DNA of 46,956 bases from the IMG/VR virus record IMGVR_UViG_3300010375_000025, positions 1 to 46,956 of that record; one strand, written 5' to 3'. The notes below the pieces were generated by a model. It was not told where the DNA came from, did not search any database, and was given only the letters and a program-made list of their open reading frames with translations. A program made the position numbers and the translations under genes. This DNA is from a virus. Below, piece after piece: positions 15,747 through 23,683 of the stretch. The stretch's first letter is position 1; each line of letters begins with the position of its first letter.

Positions 15747-16387
15747 CAGCAGCGCTCTCGAACGTCGGACCTCATGACGAGCGGACCGGAGCCATAGCGC
15801 AAGCGGTTTCCGGCCATCTGAAGTTCATCCAGAGACTCGTCGAGCGCCGCCTTGATGAGTGTAAGCCGGTCATCGTTCCAACCGTAGAATTCCGCCTGCG
15901 CAAGCGACCCGAACAGATAGATGTCAGGATGTTTGGTGAGCAGCCAGTTGGTTTCCTGATCGGGGCCGAGCGGCGGGATATTGGCGCGATAGGTCAGGGT
16001 CGCGGAATAGACATCATCGGCGATCGGCCACGTCTTAATCGCGCCAGCTACGATGGTGAACCTGTCTGGCGTGCCCATTAACTCAGGAATGAGCCGATTG
16101 TAGTCCGCCAGCGTGATCTGCTTCATCGGCTCGAAACCGGGAATGGCCAAGCCCCTCAGGGAATCGAAATCGGCGGGCAAAGCCGTGCTGACGGCGTCGC
16201 CGAAGCTGACCTGCACCTCCATCTGAGGCATGACGATAACGCGCCGAAACCGCGCCTCGGCAAGCTTAATGAAGTCGGGGATCTGGTCCTGCAGGTCGCT
16301 CCGGTTCAACCAGCTACCGATGCACGTTACTAGCCCGTCGTAGTCCGACAGGGAGAGCGTGGTTTCGGCGTCGAGGAAGATGGTCAC
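15746..16387 (-). CDS. Head-tail adaptor, SU10-adaptor-like (213 aa)
   Basis: Begins at GTG overlapping the previous stop (GTGA). The N-terminal pattern, an aromatic-rich start with CIGSWLNRSDL, IPDFIKLAEARFRR and later ALPADFDSLRGLAI, matches the adaptor family typified by phage SU10 (a ring of 12 under the portal). The C-terminal half has KHPDIYLFGSLAQAEFYGWN. It would join portal to nozzle. About 210 aa is usual for the family. Confidence 0.75.
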   Translation of the reverse strand: MTIFLDAETTLSLSDYDGLVTCIGSWLNRSDLQDQIPDFIKLAEARFRRVIVMPQMEVQVSFGDAVSTALPADFDSLRGLAIPGFEPMKQITLADYNRLIPELMGTPDRFTIVAGAIKTWPIADDVYSATLTYRANIPPLGPDQETNWLLTKHPDIYLFGSLAQAEFYGWNDDRLTLIKAALDESLDELQMAGNRLRYGSGPLVMRSDVRERC

Positions 16388-16824
16388 GGCTCAAGCGCGA
16401 TCATGTGTAGCGTCGCCGCGATTGGTGTTGGGTTGAGCGAGAGCGCGCCAAGCAGCAGGGCGAGAAGTCCTGCGGAGACACGGTTGATCTGGAACGTGCA
16501 CTGCGTGTTCGTGGGCGTGCCGACGATCTGCACGTTGAACAAATCCTGATTGCCCGATGGCACCTGCACGATGCCGCTCACCACCGGAACGACGCCGGCA
16601 CTAAAAGCGGTCGGATAGGTCCATGTGTAGGTCGTGGCCGCAGAACCCATCGTGATGATCTGTTTCCGCGCCTTGCTGGCATGAGTGTGGTTCTCCATCG
16701 CGTAGCGTGCGATCGAACCCTGCGAACTCGTATCGGTGACGCCCGGAGGAGCTGCTTGGGCCGGCCCTGGGATATTCAGGGACGCAGGATTAAGCGGAGG
16801 GTAAGAAACCCCATCGTCCGCCAT
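16384..16824 (-). CDS. Virion-associated hypothetical protein (146 aa)
   Basis: Lies between capsid accessory genes and the adaptor. The N-terminal third is Pro/Ser-rich (GVTDTSSQGSIARYAMENHT) and the rest beta-rich, with a hydrophobic end (GLLALLLGALSL). Overlaps both neighbours. Position suggests a minor head or decoration protein; no family recognised. Confidence 0.5.
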   Translation of the reverse strand: MADDGVSYPPLNPASLNIPGPAQAAPPGVTDTSSQGSIARYAMENHTHASKARKQIITMGSAATTYTWTYPTAFSAGVVPVVSGIVQVPSGNQDLFNVQIVGTPTNTQCTFQINRVSAGLLALLLGALSLNPTPIAATLHMIALEP

Positions 16825-17267
16825 CAGAAGGTCTCCAGAACGGCCAGAGTCTGCGCAGCAGTGGGAGAGGTTGCGAAAATTGCCGCAGCAGTGGCGATCG
16901 TCACAGATGCCCCTGCCGCTCCCGCAAGGAAGAAGCCCGTGGTCACACCCGTGGTCGCCGCCGTCGCGGTGAAATAGACCGGCTGGGTGCCGGTGATATT
17001 GGTGATGGTCACAGCCTGGCGGCCGGTGCGCGCGGCGACAATCTGGGTCGCCGCAGCCGGCGACACGGAAGATGCGGCCTGCGAGGTCGCGAGCGAACCC
17101 GACCCCTGTGATTTGGTGACGGTAGGATTCGCCGCATTACCAGCACCGGCGGCATTGCCAGAGCTATCGACGGAGACAGTACCTATCGCGTAAGCCGTCG
17201 TCCCGTCACCCAGCGTGACGGGAAACAGCTGATAGCGAGCGCCAGAAAAATCACCTGTAGCGGCCAT
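16824..17267 (-). CDS. Ala/Thr-rich virion protein (147 aa)
   Basis: Beta-rich, dominated by Ala, Thr, Gly and Ser, with alternating strands such as QAVTITNITGTQPVYFTATA. This composition is usual for surface-exposed capsid decoration or fibre-like proteins. A GGGAGA ribosome-binding site precedes the ATG. It follows the small HeH-type protein in the head-completion region. Assignment as a decoration protein is inference from composition and position. Confidence 0.5.
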   Translation of the reverse strand: MAATGDFSGARYQLFPVTLGDGTTAYAIGTVSVDSSGNAAGAGNAANPTVTKSQGSGSLATSQAASSVSPAAATQIVAARTGRQAVTITNITGTQPVYFTATAATTGVTTGFFLAGAAGASVTIATAAAIFATSPTAAQTLAVLETF

Positions 17268-17288
17268 CAGCCGTCTCCCGTCTCGTTG

Positions 17289-17615
17289 TTAAAGCGCGGG
17301 TTCCTGGGCCGCCTTTATGGCGGTGATCAGGGCATCCTTGTCGCTCTCGATGCCGGCCGTGTTGACGTTCTTGGTCGTCGCGATGGCCTGCAGCGCAGCA
17401 ACGTCCAGATTCTCCAGCGGCGGGTCGCCCGGGACCTGCTGCGTGGAGGCCTGGATGGCCTGCACGTCCTTCGGGTCCTGCGGGACCCAGTTGTCTTCGG
17501 CATCGGCGTCCGTCACGAACACGTCGCCTGCCTTGGTATAGATGCCCGACACGTAGACATCGTGGGGCGCGGTATAGGCCACGGGATTCTTGGCCTTGCT
17601 GTCCTTCTTCGCCAT
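17289..17615 (-). CDS. Head-region protein with HeH/LEM-like C terminus (108 aa)
   Basis: N-terminal half includes KNPVAYTAPHDVYVSGIYTK and an acidic stretch; residues about 70-105 (LENLDVAALQAIATTKNVNT, then SDKDALITAIK) read as a small helix-extension-helix domain, as in LEM/SAP/HeH folds of phage head proteins. GAGGAG lies 7 bp before the ATG. It follows the cement gene, a usual place for such minor proteins. Confidence 0.6.
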   Translation of the reverse strand: MAKKDSKAKNPVAYTAPHDVYVSGIYTKAGDVFVTDADAEDNWVPQDPKDVQAIQASTQQVPGDPPLENLDVAALQAIATTKNVNTAGIESDKDALITAIKAAQEPAL

Positions 17616-17626
17616 GGTCCGGCTCC

Positions 17627-18070
17627 TCAGAGGATGCTGTTGGTCTGCTGGCCGTCCACGATGCCGGCAGTGATCTGACCCAGCGTGGGGGCAGTGCCGG
17701 CGACCGTGTAGAGCAGGCGGTGATAGCGACGGTTGGCCTCGATCGGCACGCTGTCCGGAAGAAGATACCGCGCGCCGCTCGCCATGTCGGCCAACGCGTA
17801 GGCCGGCGAGGTGAAGACCGTCGTCTTGTTGGTGCTGAACGCCGCGTCGTCCGCCACCTCATAGGTGATGGTCAGCGAAGTGAGGTTGTTGAAGCTCTGC
17901 ACGACGCGGATCGCGAGCGGCAGGGGGATGCCCTTGCCGAGATCGCGACGCAGCGCCGCAGCAGCGCCATAGACGGTTCCCGTGGCGCCGGTATCGAGCA
18001 CGTTGGTCGAAGCCGCCGTGCCGGTGATCGCCTGAGCGCTGGAGAACAGTTCGGTACGATCGAAAATCAT
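17627..18070 (-). CDS. Capsid cement protein, Bbp16 family
   Basis: 147 aa. The start (MIFDRTELFSSAQAITGTAA) and the middle (LPLAIRVVQSFNNLTSLTITYE) fit the Bbp16 family named from Bordetella phage BPP-1, in which trimers bind on the capsid surface and stabilise it. It comes right after the major capsid gene, as in BPP-1. An AAGGGAGA ribosome-binding site lies upstream. This is the best marker linking the virion to the BPP-1-type podoviruses. Confidence 0.75.
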   Translation of the reverse strand: MIFDRTELFSSAQAITGTAASTNVLDTGATGTVYGAAAALRRDLGKGIPLPLAIRVVQSFNNLTSLTITYEVADDAAFSTNKTTVFTSPAYALADMASGARYLLPDSVPIEANRRYHRLLYTVAGTAPTLGQITAGIVDGQQTNSIL

Positions 18071-18082
18071 GGCTGTTCTCCC

Positions 18083-19120
18083 TTACGAAGCCGCAACAAC
18101 GCGGGCTTCCGCATTGATGATGCTGTCGGTTTCGCGGATGGGCATGTTCTTGTAGGTCATGACCTCGGTGCCGGCGACTTCATCCGGGGTGAGCCGGACA
18201 TAGTTGTCGGTGCTGCCGCGGTTGACCGACAGGCTCTCCAGATAGTTCAGCACGCCGCGATTGGCGTACATCACCGTCTTGCCGGGCGTGACCATGCCAC
18301 CGTTCTGGATCTTCCGGTTCCGACGAACCTGAAGCTGATAGTAGGCGGCGCGCAGGAACTTGTAGAGATCCAGCGTGCCCGCGTTCATCGCGGCGACCGA
18401 GATGTTCGCCACGCGCGCGTTGAAGCGCCAGTCGCCGACCCGGACACCCACGTCCTGGCGGAAATATTCCTCCTTGACGTAATAGGGGTTGCCGAGATCG
18501 TCGAGCGTGCGCTGTTCGCCCTTGTCCATGCGCTGGATACCGGCCGCCGAGCCTTCCGGGTAGATCAGCGCGGTCTGAGCCTCGCCCCACGTCACGAACC
18601 ACACCGAAGTGTTATCCGAGCCCGTGCCGCCCGCGTCGATGATCTGGTTGCCGGCGCCATAGCTGCCGATCGCGCCGTAACGGGCAGCGAGGCCCTTGAA
18701 GCGCTCCGGCGTGGTCGCGGTGTCGGCGTAGAAGAAGTTGGTCGCGACCTCCTGCGACATCGACTCCAGGAAGGCGTTGGCCTCGCTGGCCCGGAACGCA
18801 CCGGGGTCCTTCTGACGGTCCAGAAGGCGGGTATCGACGGTGGACAGAGCCTCCACGAAGCCCGTCGAATCGTGAACCTGCTGGGTCACGGACTTGGACT
18901 GCGGAATGCCCTGATAGAGCTTGCCCCAGGCCGTCGAAGGAAGGCCGGTGCGGATGGTGGAGAGGTGTCGCGCGCCATCGTTGCACTCGATCATCACCGC
19001 ATCTTCCATGATGGGGCTGACGATGTTCAGCGCTTCGATGATCGGGACGATGTTGCGATTGCGGTCGGAGCGGCGGTAAGCGTCCGCAAGCCCCAGAAAG
19101 CTGTTTCCGATGGTAGCCAT
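18083..19120 (-). CDS. Major capsid protein (345 aa)
   Basis: Follows scaffold and precedes cement genes. The sequence is typical of HK97-fold coat proteins of BPP-1-like podoviruses: helical start (LGLADAYRRSDRNRNIVPII), a long middle including DRQKDPGAFRASEANAFLES and a P-domain-like middle with YGAIGSYGAGNQIIDAGGTG, then late helix LDLYKFLRAAYYQLQVRRN. A strong GGGAGG ribosome-binding site lies 5 bp before the ATG, as expected for the most abundant virion protein. Family name not certain; role well supported by order. Confidence 0.8.
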   Translation of the reverse strand: MATIGNSFLGLADAYRRSDRNRNIVPIIEALNIVSPIMEDAVMIECNDGARHLSTIRTGLPSTAWGKLYQGIPQSKSVTQQVHDSTGFVEALSTVDTRLLDRQKDPGAFRASEANAFLESMSQEVATNFFYADTATTPERFKGLAARYGAIGSYGAGNQIIDAGGTGSDNTSVWFVTWGEAQTALIYPEGSAAGIQRMDKGEQRTLDDLGNPYYVKEEYFRQDVGVRVGDWRFNARVANISVAAMNAGTLDLYKFLRAAYYQLQVRRNRKIQNGGMVTPGKTVMYANRGVLNYLESLSVNRGSTDNYVRLTPDEVAGTEVMTYKNMPIRETDSIINAEARVVAAS

Positions 19121-19157
19121 GTGGCCTCCCTGAGCGTGGAGGCCGGTTCACAGCCTC

Positions 19158-20105
19158 CTAGTTGCGCGGCATATCGTTCGGGTAGAGGGCACGGATCGGA
19201 TCAGACGGGGGCTGTTGGCCACTCGGCGAGCCGGGACGTGCCGCAGGAGGCGTCTGTTTCGCTGCGCGGACGGGGACCATCTTCTGCTTCATCAGCTGGT
19301 CGAGCTTGGCGGCTTTCGCCTTCCATTCCGATGCTGTCTTGAGAGCGATGATGTCAGCCGCTCGGGCTTGTGACATAGCCTCTGCCGAGTATCCGAGTTC
19401 TGCCGCGATGGGCTGCAGGGTATCTAGCAGCTTCGCGCGCTCCGATGGGTCGGACCATTCGGGCACTTTTTCGGTGAGCAGCGTGATTTCCTGCTGGATG
19501 GCAAGCTGCTGCTCATGCTGCTCCAGTTGTTCCGCCTGTTGAGCGGCCTGAGCAGCCTCCTGCTGCGCTTGCGTGCGCTGGGCAGTGGCGTGACGATACG
19601 CCGCTTCCTGCTGGAAGTAAAGATCACGGTGAGACGGATCACCACTGTTCAGTAGCCGCAGATCAGGCTGCTGGACTTCGAACTGCGAAGCATATTGCTG
19701 AAGCTGCTGCGCGTGGTTGCGGCTGATCTGCAACAGCACCTGGCGGGCCTCGGATTCAACCGTCTGTCGGGTCTGCGCCGCCTCGCGCGACTTGGTCTGC
19801 AGGAACGTCTCCCGCTCCGTCTCGCGCTTGGAGATGATCTCCTGCATATCGCGCGGCAGGGCGGCGAACTGCTCCTTGTAATCCTTCGACCATGAGCCCG
19901 GCGCCTCGATCGGCGTCAGGTCTTCCTGGGCATCGGCTCCTTCTTCGGCCTGTCCTTCGGCTCCCGGCGCCGCTTCTTCGGCCGGCTTGTCATCGGCGTA
20001 GAAGTCGGTTGCGCTGATATCGTTCTCGGCTTGCGGCTGCTGGGCCGGGTTCGGGTCGGCCGGTGCGGCAGTTGCATCAGTGATCGTCTCGGGTGCGGTT
20101 GCCAT
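19158..20105 (-). CDS. Capsid scaffold protein (315 aa)
   Basis: Acidic, disordered N terminus (about 1-75, Glu/Ala-rich), then a long Gln-rich helical region (about 80-270, with AYRHATAQRTQAQQEAAQAA) and a basic, Pro-rich C terminus (about 270-315). Acidic start, coiled-coil centre and basic end is the standard scaffold plan, the basic end usually contacting coat protein. It lies immediately upstream of the capsid gene. No protease domain seen. Confidence 0.75.
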   Translation of the reverse strand: MATAPETITDATAAPADPNPAQQPQAENDISATDFYADDKPAEEAAPGAEGQAEEGADAQEDLTPIEAPGSWSKDYKEQFAALPRDMQEIISKRETERETFLQTKSREAAQTRQTVESEARQVLLQISRNHAQQLQQYASQFEVQQPDLRLLNSGDPSHRDLYFQQEAAYRHATAQRTQAQQEAAQAAQQAEQLEQHEQQLAIQQEITLLTEKVPEWSDPSERAKLLDTLQPIAAELGYSAEAMSQARAADIIALKTASEWKAKAAKLDQLMKQKMVPVRAAKQTPPAARPGSPSGQQPPSDPIRALYPNDMPRN

Positions 20106-20107
20106 GA

Positions 20108-20287
20108 TCAGTTCCCCAGTTTGGCAATGGCGGCATCAATGTCCGATGCACGCTTGCTGAAGTCATGCGATTGGGCGCGGGCCAGCGCGGCCTTCTGTGT
20201 GTAATCCTGCTCTTCGCGAGCGTGGGTCGTAGCGCGCTCGCGAAAGTCGGCGGCCTGGACCTTGAGCATGTCGATGACGCTCTTCAT
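20108..20287 (-). CDS. Small helical head-region protein (59 aa)
   Basis: 59 residues, one long charged helix (MKSVIDMLKVQAADFRERAT ... ASDIDAAIAKL), likely coiled coil. The chosen ATG (20287) lies one base after the previous stop; an extended upstream frame would overlap that gene. Sits directly before the scaffold gene. Function unknown. Confidence 0.5.
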   Translation of the reverse strand: MKSVIDMLKVQAADFRERATTHAREEQDYTQKAALARAQSHDFSKRASDIDAAIAKLGN

Positions 20288-20288
20288 T

Positions 20289-20453
20289 TCAGTATGCCTT
20301 TGGCAGTTTGCGGTTGATGCGGATGCGTTTGCTCTGCCGCTCGCGCTCGGCATCCAGCTCCTCATCGAAATGCCGGCGCTGCTCGGGCGTCATCAGCGCC
20401 GTGGCGTGCTGCGCATCCAGAAGCCGCTGGTAGCATTCCTCCGCGAAGCTCAT
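20289..20453 (-). CDS. Small basic head-region protein (54 aa)
   Basis: 54 residues, helical, with a strongly basic C terminus (ERQSKRIRINRKLPKAY). The ATG at 20453 overlaps the stop of the XRE-type gene (ATGA). Unknown family. The basic tail could touch DNA or scaffold, but this is guesswork. Confidence 0.5.
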   Translation of the reverse strand: MSFAEECYQRLLDAQHATALMTPEQRRHFDEELDAERERQSKRIRINRKLPKAY

Positions 20454-20794
20454 TTGATCGCCTCCAGGGCGACAAGAGCGCGCATCGCAAGGTCGATGTA
20501 AGCCGGGAAAGCCTTGCCATTCTCCCATGCGGAGAGGCGCGGCGCGTCGAGGCCAAGGCGCTCCGCCAAGGCCGATTGCGTCATGCCCAGCGCCTCACGC
20601 GTGGCTCTGATGTCGGTGATCGGCGCCGTGAGATCTGGTGAAGTGCGGGCGACCACATCCTGAGGGGCTGGGCTGTTAGCGCCGTGGTCTGGAACGGGGC
20701 TGAAGGAGCGCTGCCCCTGTAACATCGCCTTGCTCTGCGCAGCCATCAGCCGGTCATAGGCCTCGGAGACGAACGGGACGTTCAGGGCTACCAT
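20450..20794 (-). CDS. XRE-family HTH regulator inside the head module (114 aa)
   Basis: Residues about 60-112 form a complete Cro/CI-type helix-turn-helix: ITDIRATREALGMTQSALAE followed by RLGLDAPRLSAWENGKAFP, with the usual Gln and the W/ENG recognition end. The N-terminal 55 residues are of low complexity. The ATG at 20794 gives good spacing to AGAGGA; an ATG nine bases upstream is too close to it. A DNA-binding regulator between portal and scaffold genes is unusual and might tune late expression or act on the host. Confidence 0.7.
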   Translation of the reverse strand: MVALNVPFVSEAYDRLMAAQSKAMLQGQRSFSPVPDHGANSPAPQDVVARTSPDLTAPITDIRATREALGMTQSALAERLGLDAPRLSAWENGKAFPAYIDLAMRALVALEAIK

Positions 20795-21099
20795 GAGTAC
20801 CATTTCCTCTGCTCTTCAGTCATTTCGGCGAGCCGGTTGGCACGCTGCTGGTCGTGACGGGCCACTGCGCCGTCGGCGATCACCATCTCGATCTCTGCCT
20901 GGATGTGGTCGATGACCTTCACCCCCATCGACAGGCGCTCGATGCGCTCGGGATCACGCTTGCGGGTAGGCTGACCAGCGATCTCGATGATCATCTTGGC
21001 GTATTGCGCCTTGAGGTCGATCAGCACGGGATCAATCCAGCGCGCTTTTGCGTCTCGCGCCTGCTCGGCGGCAGCGAGGCGATCGGCGGTTTCAGTCAT
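20788..21099 (-). CDS. Helical hypothetical protein of the head module (103 aa)
   Basis: Starts MTETADRLAAAEQARDAKA at the ATG overlapping the previous stop (ATGA). Almost wholly alpha-helical and charged. Lies in a run of five small genes between portal and scaffold; in related phages such a run is filled by unknown proteins. No domain recognised. Confidence 0.55.
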   Translation of the reverse strand: MTETADRLAAAEQARDAKARWIDPVLIDLKAQYAKMIIEIAGQPTRKRDPERIERLSMGVKVIDHIQAEIEMVIADGAVARHDQQRANRLAEMTEEQRKWYSW

Positions 21100-21335
21100 T
21101 GGACCTGCATCCATTCCGGTGCCTGAGGAAGGTTGTTGACCGCATCCGCAAACTGCTCGGCGGCAACCAGATCGTTGATCACGCTCAACACCAAGCGGGC
21201 GTCGGTCTCATATTCTCGCCAGCGTTTCTCGACACGGCCGGCAAGAAACAGGTTGTCCGCATTGGGGTATTTGCGGGCATAAAAGCCCATGCAAATCGCC
21301 TGCGCGACCTTGTCGAGCATGCCTTCATCGCTCAT
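21096..21335 (-). CDS. Hypothetical protein of the head module (79 aa)
   Basis: Begins MSDEGMLDKVAQAICMGFYA, a helical pattern similar to the LDKVA-AI-type starts of many small phage accessory proteins, with KRWREYETDARLVLSVIND following. It overlaps the upstream 50-aa gene by 11 bp and the downstream gene by 4 bp. Function unknown. Confidence 0.5.
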   Translation of the reverse strand: MSDEGMLDKVAQAICMGFYARKYPNADNLFLAGRVEKRWREYETDARLVLSVINDLVAAEQFADAVNNLPQAPEWMQVQ

Positions 21336-21477
21336 CGGGCATCTCCGCTGTCCAGTCCTTGATGACCGCGATGCAGGCATCGGCGAAGTCGGGGATCAGG
21401 AAATATCGAACGCCGGGACGCTTATCGTCGCGGACGCGCTCCATGGCTGCAATCAGGGCTTCGCGCAGGTCACTCAT
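21325..21477 (-). CDS. Small hypothetical protein after portal gene (50 aa)
   Basis: 50 residues, MSDLREALIAAMERVRDDKR then PGVRYFLIPDFADACIAVIK, one helix and one short alpha/beta part. The ATG at 21477 overlaps the portal stop by 8 bp. The long upstream extension of the frame lies inside the portal gene and is a shadow. Confidence 0.45.
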   Translation of the reverse strand: MSDLREALIAAMERVRDDKRPGVRYFLIPDFADACIAVIKDWTAEMPDER

Positions 21478-23683
21478 CGAGCGCGCCTCCCGGGCGATCG
21501 TTGCTGATCGTGTCGTCGCTCTGCGCGGCTTGTGCATGCTTCTTGCGAGCCATCTCCTGGTCGAAGGCGAACCGGCGCTCGGCGAGATCCATCTCGAAAT
21601 CCTGCTGGCGAACAGCGAGGGCACCCTCGGCCTGCGCCTTCTGCGTCTTGAGATGCGTGTCGAGCGCCGCGGACTCGCGCTTGGCCTGCAGATCATATTC
21701 GTTCTGCTGCTGCTTCAGCGCGGCGTCTGCCTGTTGCTGCTGCTCCTGAAGGTCCAGCTTGCGAGCCGTCGCTTCCTGATCGGCCTGCTGCTGCGCCTGC
21801 TTGAGCATCAGTTCGCCCTGGTTCTTCTCGGCCTCGGGATCGGGCTTGGGCGGCTGCGGCGGCAAGGTATCCGGATCCTGCCAGTAATCGGTCGCCACGC
21901 CGCCAAGCGTGTCATCGATCAGCGCCTTCATGTTGTTGTAGATCTGCTTCGGCCCAACACCGGGCAGACCGCCTGCAATCGCCTGCTGCTGGTAGTTCAG
22001 AAGCTGCGCGCGGTACGTGGTGCGCTGATCCTTGGAGCCCGTGCCGAGCCCGACGTTGATCGTCACATCGATATCATCGGGCCACTTCGACGGATCGACC
22101 TTGCGATACTTTCCGTCGATCTTCATCCGGAAAGGCGGCGTGTACTGGCGCATCAGATGATAGCGGCGGGTGAAGATCGGCGCGACCAGCTCTTCCACGA
22201 AGTTGCCGGCGACGTAGACCTCGATCTGATCCGCATTGGCCTGCAGCATCGCCATGCCAGTCGCGGTCTTGTTCAGCGTGTCCGGGTTCATGCCCTGCGA
22301 CTGCCGCGTGATGCCCGTGCGGCTCTCGCGCTCGTTGGACATCATCTCCATGGCGTTGAACGCCGTCTGCGACGTGTCGGTGGTCTGGAACGGGGCAGGG
22401 ACTTGACCGGCCTTGTAGCGGATCAGGGCGCCGGGACGCACCGTCAGGAGGTCGTCAATCGTGTCCTCCGTCATGCCCTCGATAGGGACGGTCGATCGCG
22501 GGGCATTGGCGAGATACAGGCTATCGAGCGCCTGGCGAAGTAGCACGGTGCGGATGCGCTGGATGTCGCCCGTCTTGTCCGCCATGGACTGCCCGGTGAA
22601 GCGATGCTGCATCGGGACCGGCGTCCAGCCGCTGTAGGGCTGGTCATCGACCGGCATGACCTTGAGAACGTTGTTGCCGATGCGGTGCACAAAGACGCGC
22701 TCGGCAATGCCATCACCGTCGAGATCCCACAGCACATATTCTTCGTTCAGCCAGCGCTGGCTATCGGCGCCAGGCCGTTGACCGATGGTCTGACGAGACT
22801 GCGACCGGTCGGCATCACGGGCGCGCTCCACCACGGTATCGGCCGGCGCGTTATCCCAGATCGTCTTGACCTGCTCATAGTCGTAGCCGAGCTGAACGAG
22901 ATCGCTGACGGTCTTCGGGGTCCGGTCGCCCACATAGATGGCGGTATCAAGGTCCACCGCGTCAGGCGAGACGAGGAACCACTCATTCGGGATCGGCACA
23001 TCCTTGATGACCGGCGGCTGGGGCTGCAGCACCGTCACGGCATGCAAGCGAGATCCCATATCCGCCATGCCCTGCGCGATCAGCATGTCGTGATCGGGAT
23101 CATCAACTGGCTGCGCATCAGCAATCTGCTGACCGCCTAGCGTGGATATCCCCTCCGCAGGCGTCTCAATATCGGCACCGAAAGCCATCTGCTGCACGCG
23201 GAGCGGGGCACGGGATTCGGCGATCGTCTTCACGATGCCAGTCTTTTCGAGCAGGCCAGCCTTCAGGCTGTCATGCAGGACGCGATAGCCCTTGGGCTTC
23301 TGCTTGCGGAAGAACTGGTATTGAACCGCGGCAGTCGCCTCAGCGCCGTAGTCCACGGACTCCATGACTGGCTGCTGGGTCTGTGGATCGATCTGAGGCT
23401 TGCCATCCTCGCCCATCACCGGAACCTGATCGGGCTCGGTCTCGAACTCCACGGCCTTGCCGCCGGCCATGACCGTGCCAAGGATGCCCACCACGAACTG
23501 ATCAACGACCTCGCTGACATCGCGTGTGACGGCCTGCGAGCGCCCCTCCTGCTCATCGCCGTACTTGTCGCCCTGGTAGGCGCGAATGCCAGCGGCGCGC
23601 TGCTCATTAAGGCGCGTGTCGATCGCGCGCTGCTCTTCGCCCTGCAGGAAATTGAGCAGTTCCGTGGGAACGACATCAGCCAC
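21470..23683 (-). CDS. Portal protein (737 aa)
   Basis: Begins at GTG overlapping the terminase stop. Large size, order after terminase, and the sequence pattern (VPTELLNFLQGEEQRAIDTR, AYQGDKYGDEQEGRSQAVTR, a central YNA...ERESRTGITRQSQGMNPDTL, then a Gln/Glu-rich C-terminal helix) match portals of podoviruses of the P22/BPP-1 type. Residues about 600-725 are a very long coiled coil, like the barrel extension inside P22 heads. Twelve copies form the channel through which DNA is packed and released. Confidence 0.85.
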   Translation of the reverse strand: MADVVPTELLNFLQGEEQRAIDTRLNEQRAAGIRAYQGDKYGDEQEGRSQAVTRDVSEVVDQFVVGILGTVMAGGKAVEFETEPDQVPVMGEDGKPQIDPQTQQPVMESVDYGAEATAAVQYQFFRKQKPKGYRVLHDSLKAGLLEKTGIVKTIAESRAPLRVQQMAFGADIETPAEGISTLGGQQIADAQPVDDPDHDMLIAQGMADMGSRLHAVTVLQPQPPVIKDVPIPNEWFLVSPDAVDLDTAIYVGDRTPKTVSDLVQLGYDYEQVKTIWDNAPADTVVERARDADRSQSRQTIGQRPGADSQRWLNEEYVLWDLDGDGIAERVFVHRIGNNVLKVMPVDDQPYSGWTPVPMQHRFTGQSMADKTGDIQRIRTVLLRQALDSLYLANAPRSTVPIEGMTEDTIDDLLTVRPGALIRYKAGQVPAPFQTTDTSQTAFNAMEMMSNERESRTGITRQSQGMNPDTLNKTATGMAMLQANADQIEVYVAGNFVEELVAPIFTRRYHLMRQYTPPFRMKIDGKYRKVDPSKWPDDIDVTINVGLGTGSKDQRTTYRAQLLNYQQQAIAGGLPGVGPKQIYNNMKALIDDTLGGVATDYWQDPDTLPPQPPKPDPEAEKNQGELMLKQAQQQADQEATARKLDLQEQQQQADAALKQQQNEYDLQAKRESAALDTHLKTQKAQAEGALAVRQQDFEMDLAERRFAFDQEMARKKHAQAAQSDDTISNDRPGGALDE

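Noticed and set aside
14748-15797. 349-codon plus-strand open frame
   Set aside because: Antisense to the nozzle protein gene; no protein-like pattern.
17720-19342. 540-codon plus-strand open frame
   Set aside because: Lies antisense to the capsid, cement and scaffold genes, with Arg/Gly/His-rich composition typical of a GC-rich shadow frame and no ribosome-binding site.
21359-22543. 394-codon plus-strand open frame
   Set aside because: Antisense to the portal gene; Leu/Arg-rich repeats mirror the Gln-rich coiled coil of the portal, so it is a shadow.
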